Origin: Desulfuromonadaceae bacterium
GTDB taxonomy: Bacteria > Desulfobacterota > Desulfuromonadia > Geobacterales > Pseudopelobacteraceae
Direction: 5' to 3'
Assembly (NCBI GenBank): GCA_028686145.1
Contig: JAQUCQ010000155.1
Span: 1-7,705 of the forward strand
DNA length: 7,705 nucleotides
Shown in pieces: positions 5,772-7,705 of this stretch. Within the stretch, counting starts at the first letter, position 1. Each line of letters starts with the position of its first letter. Both the position numbers and the translations under genes were made by a program. Below the pieces are notes generated by a model. That model had not been told where the DNA came from. It saw only the letters and a list, made by a program, of their open reading frames with translations, and made no database searches.

Positions 5772-6263
5772 ATGAAACGAATAATAATGATAACGGTAGT
5801 GATGCTATTGGCAACACTCAGTTCTGCCTCAGCTTTTGCGGATAATAGTCGGTTTGTGTTTTCACGGAAGACAGTTGAAGACAAGCGTACGGGTTTGACT
5901 TGGACGCGGACCGCAGACCTTGCTAAATTAGATTGGATTGAAGCCTCAGATCTGGTAAAAAAACTGAATAAAAGAGAGTACGCTGGGTTTCAGGATTGGA
6001 GGCTACCGAACAAGGACGAACTGTATACCTTGGTAACCTATGCCATGAGAGCCAACTACTTTGGTGGAGAGGATGCCTTTTCTCCCTATCAACTGTTCAA
6101 TCAACTAGGCTTTAATGACGTTCAGAATTATTGGTACTGGACTGCCAGTCATTATGAAGGCAACACAAGTTACATATGGGTCATAAGTATGTACAATGGC
6201 AAGGCACGCGGCGAGAATCAGTACAGTAAGTCATACGTATGGCCTGTTCGTGGCGGAAAGTGA
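5772..6263 (+). CDS. secreted DUF1566 / Lcl C-terminal domain protein
   Basis: Protein of 163 aa from ATG 5772. This start is chosen because a signal peptide begins at once (MKRIIMITVVMLLATLSSASAFA, cleavage expected after AFA at residue 23) and a GGGGG precedes it by 8 nt. The mature protein is almost entirely one DUF1566/Lcl_C domain, visible from the family's tryptophan-rich landmarks: TGLTWTR (40-46), W54, the hallmark FQDWRLPNKDEL (73-84), YWYWTASHY (120-128) and VWPVRGG (156-162). Family members are exported; in Legionella Lcl the related C-terminal domain takes part in adhesion and polysaccharide binding. No enzymatic role is established and none is proposed. It is a single-gene unit, divergent from the haem kinase and closed by the terminator at 6293-6319. 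Its long AT-rich leader is the most obvious place for control. Confidence 0.88.
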   Translation: MKRIIMITVVMLLATLSSASAFADNSRFVFSRKTVEDKRTGLTWTRTADLAKLDWIEASDLVKKLNKREYAGFQDWRLPNKDELYTLVTYAMRANYFGGEDAFSPYQLFNQLGFNDVQNYWYWTASHYEGNTSYIWVISMYNGKARGENQYSKSYVWPVRGGK

Positions 6264-6292
6264 CCAACAGACACCAATGAACGAACAAAATA

Positions 6293-6319
6293 AAAAGCCC
6301 CTGAATTTCAGGGGCTTTT
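6293..6319. terminator. bidirectional intrinsic terminator
   Basis: AAAAGCCCCTGA (6293-6304) and TCAGGGGCTTTT (6308-6319) form a perfect 12-bp stem with a 3-nt loop. On the plus strand it ends in TTTTAGATTATTT after the DUF1566 gene. On the minus strand it ends in TTTTTATTTT after the tRNA. It therefore serves two convergent transcripts and is stronger in the tRNA direction. Confidence 0.92.
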
Positions 6320-6346
6320 AGATTATTTGGGACTACTGTGTTTTTT

Positions 6347-6423
6347 TGGTGGGCGGCATGGGATTCGAACCCACGACCCCAGGCTTCGGAGGCCTGTACT
6401 CTATCCAGCTGAGCTAACCGCCC
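6347..6423 (-). tRNA. tRNA-Arg, anticodon CCG
   Basis: A complete 77-nt cloverleaf on the minus strand. Acceptor GGGCGGT pairs with GCCGCCC (one G-T pair). The D arm is GCTC/GAGT with loop AGCTGGATA. The anticodon stem is CAGGC/GCCTG around loop CTCCGAA, so the anticodon is CCG, reading the arginine codon CGG. The variable loop is 5 nt, and the T arm is GTGGG/CCCAT with loop TTCGAAT. The discriminator base is A and the 3' CCA is encoded (6347-6349). Transcription ends at the hairpin 28 bp downstream. No other tRNA lies nearby. Confidence 0.97.
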
Positions 6424-6443
6424 GCACTAAGAAATTTATTTTA

Positions 6444-6474
6444 TTTATAAACTAGTTGGTTGCTCTATTGTCTG
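6444..6474 (-). promoter_or_regulatory. weak candidate promoter of the tRNA-Arg gene
   Basis: On the minus strand TATAAA (6444-6449) could be a -10, 20 bp before the tRNA 5' end, with CAGACA (6469-6474) as a poor -35 at a long 19-bp spacing. I saw no better match just upstream of the tRNA. Confidence 0.25.
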
Positions 6475-6571
6475 CATTGTAAGCATACTCTATATCCTGT
6501 TCAGCCTTAAAAGTCAAAGATTCATCTTTCAGGGTTCTTTCCTTTAGTGTTTTGCATACAACACTTAAGTC

Positions 6572-6577
6572 TATAAT
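6572..6577 (+). promoter_or_regulatory. candidate -10 box of the coaE-rlmL transcript
   Basis: An exact TATAAT, 110 bp before the coaE start, in otherwise gene-free DNA. No good -35 hexamer lies 16-18 bp upstream (the best is TTTTGC), so the assignment is tentative. Confidence 0.3.
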
Positions 6578-6687
6578 CTGTCTTTTTATTCCCTGCTCTG
6601 GTATGATTGCGTGCAAACAGCCACTGGTTACTACCGTTTTGATGTTAGTTTCCAGAGTTCGTACTGTAAATTGAAGGCGCTCTGACA

Positions 6688-7305
6688 ATGCCAAAGAAGA
6701 TTAAAGTCATCGGATTGACGGGTGGAATTGCCACCGGGAAAAGCTCTGTAGCACTATTTTTTACAGAGCATGGGGTGCCGGTCATCGATGCAGACCAACT
6801 TGCCCGTGTAGCAGTGCTTCCGGGCAGTGCTGCGCTAGAGCAGATTATTTCGTTCTTCGGCCGGGAGGTACTAACACATGAAGGCGTACTTGACCGTAAA
6901 CGTTTGGGAGAGATTATCTTTTCTGATCCCATAAAACGCCGCCGGCTTGAGAGCATTCTGCATCCTGAAATACAAAAAAGAGCTGAAGAATGTATCGCCC
7001 AGACTGCTCAAGCCGGCCATCAGCGGGTTATCTACATGGCGCCGCTTCTGATTGAAACAGGTGCGAGCAACCGAATGGATGATATCTGGGTAGTGACGGT
7101 TCGTCCGGAAATCCAGCTGGAGCGGCTCATGCAGCGTGACAGCATAAGCATTGAGCAGGCACAGCGCATCATTAGCAGCCAGATGCCCCTCTCCGAAAAA
7201 GAGCGCTACGGAAGTGTGGTCATCGACAACAGTGGAACCGAGGCAGAAACGCGAATGTTTTTGGAAACGGCCTGGATAAAAGAAATTGGGAGCAGCAATG
7301 AGTAA
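6688..7305 (+). CDS. coaE: dephospho-CoA kinase
   Basis: Protein of 205 aa, the usual length for CoaE, which phosphorylates the 3'-hydroxyl of the dephospho-CoA ribose with ATP in the last step of coenzyme A synthesis in the cytoplasm. Visible signatures: P-loop GLTGGIATGKS (9-19), DADQLAR (34-40), LHPEI (91-95), the family's APLLIETG (118-125, usually PLLFE), the lid region RDSISIEQAQRI (150-161) with Q165, and VIDNSGT (178-184). Start ATG 6688 has GAAGG 10 nt upstream and begins directly before the P-loop strand. The stop overlaps the start of the downstream methyltransferase gene by 8 bp, so the two are very likely co-transcribed and translationally coupled. Confidence 0.97.
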   Translation: MPKKIKVIGLTGGIATGKSSVALFFTEHGVPVIDADQLARVAVLPGSAALEQIISFFGREVLTHEGVLDRKRLGEIIFSDPIKRRRLESILHPEIQKRAEECIAQTAQAGHQRVIYMAPLLIETGASNRMDDIWVVTVRPEIQLERLMQRDSISIEQAQRIISSQMPLSEKERYGSVVIDNSGTEAETRMFLETAWIKEIGSSNE

Positions 7306-7705
7306 AGCGAATTATATTTTACGGCCAGGAAAGCGCTCTGACAAATTACTTGATACACCTATTGAACACGTATCTGATCCAACAGCGTCATTAAAAACAT
7401 CGTCGAAGAATTTTTCTGCTGAGAGACGCAACCAGATTCTAAATTGTTTTGCAGCAGTCCCTCGCGGTGCTGAAGAGCTTGCTGGTGCTGAACTTGTGGC
7501 TCTTGGAATCAGCGATGCAAAACCGGGGAAAGGAGGAGTGGCATTCCGAACCGACTTGGCCGGCCTTTACCGTGCCAATCTCTGGCTGCGAACAGCAAGC
7601 CGTGTACTGGTTCAGCTGACGCAGTTCCCCTGTTCGACTCCTGACCCAGAGATCGCTGCCGATGGCCTGCCGCGCATCGTCCAACGCCGCGACGGCGCGT
7701 TCGAG
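7298..7705 (+). CDS. rlmL: THUMP-domain 23S rRNA guanine-N2 methyltransferase, RlmL-like (5' part, truncated by window end)
   Basis: An open frame of 136 codons from ATG 7298 to the window edge, without a stop. The start overlaps the coaE stop (ATGAGTAA) and has GGGAG 5 nt upstream. From about residue 50 the protein reads FAAVPRGAEELAGAELVALGI, then GGVAFRTDLAGLYRANLWLRTASRVLVQL. This is the N-terminal ferredoxin-like/THUMP region of RlmL (YcbY) proteins, which methylate a guanine of 23S rRNA (G2445 in E. coli); the THUMP domain binds RNA. The methyltransferase domain would lie beyond the window. The first 48 or so residues (MSKANYILRPGKRSDKLLDT...) form a polar extension ahead of the usual family start. 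They may be real or an early start, with a later initiation possible. The assignment to RlmL rather than another THUMP methyltransferase is likely but rests on the N-terminus only. Confidence 0.82.
   Translation, partial: MSKANYILRPGKRSDKLLDTPIEHVSDPTASLKTSSKNFSAERRNQILNCFAAVPRGAEELAGAELVALGISDAKPGKGGVAFRTDLAGLYRANLWLRTASRVLVQLTQFPCSTPDPEIAADGLPRIVQRRDGAFE

Noticed and set aside
6452..6694. An 80-codon minus-strand frame upstream of the tRNA
   Set aside because: It begins with TTG inside the opposing coaE start, lacks a ribosome binding site, has no recognisable domain and ends just before the tRNA promoter region.

Overview
This window looks like chromosomal DNA from a Geobacter/Desulfuromonas-type bacterium (Desulfobacterota). 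That is an inference from gene content: a histidine kinase with a CxxCH haem-c motif in its periplasmic sensor domain, a sigma-54-dependent response regulator, a DUF1566/Lcl-type secreted protein, and an exported protein with two OB-like segments of a kind I associate with metal-reducing Deltaproteobacteria. No species can be named from the sequence alone.

Layout. Positions 259-5322 hold four genes, all on the minus strand. In transcription order they are a haem-motif sensor kinase (3829-5322), an orphan TonB-like protein (2943-3668), an exported two-OB-domain protein (2074-2817) and an NtrC-family response regulator (259-1770, TTG start with a strong ribosome binding site). A perfect 15-bp stem-loop (1966-2008) separates the regulator from the three genes upstream, so it probably has its own promoter. 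At the far left a reading frame with a hydrophobic N-terminus may start on the minus strand and leave the window.

A 449-bp AT-rich divergent intergenic region (5323-5771) separates the kinase from a plus-strand secreted DUF1566 protein (5772-6263). A bidirectional hairpin terminator (6293-6319) serves both that gene and a convergent tRNA-Arg(CCG) gene (6347-6423, minus strand, CCA encoded). To the right lie housekeeping genes on the plus strand: coaE (dephospho-CoA kinase, 6688-7305), overlapping by 8 bp a THUMP-domain RlmL-like rRNA methyltransferase truncated by the window end (7298-7705).

Working model (inference). The kinase senses a redox or ligand signal at a periplasmic c-type haem and phosphorylates the NtrC-type regulator, which activates sigma-54 promoters. 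A GG-N10-GC element with an inverted repeat upstream of it precedes the TonB-like gene and is the best local candidate target. The TonB-like and OB-fold proteins would then be envelope outputs of the same pathway. The individual families are known; the possible novelty is their combination and the haem sensor. I saw no CRISPR array, transposase, integrase or phage gene.
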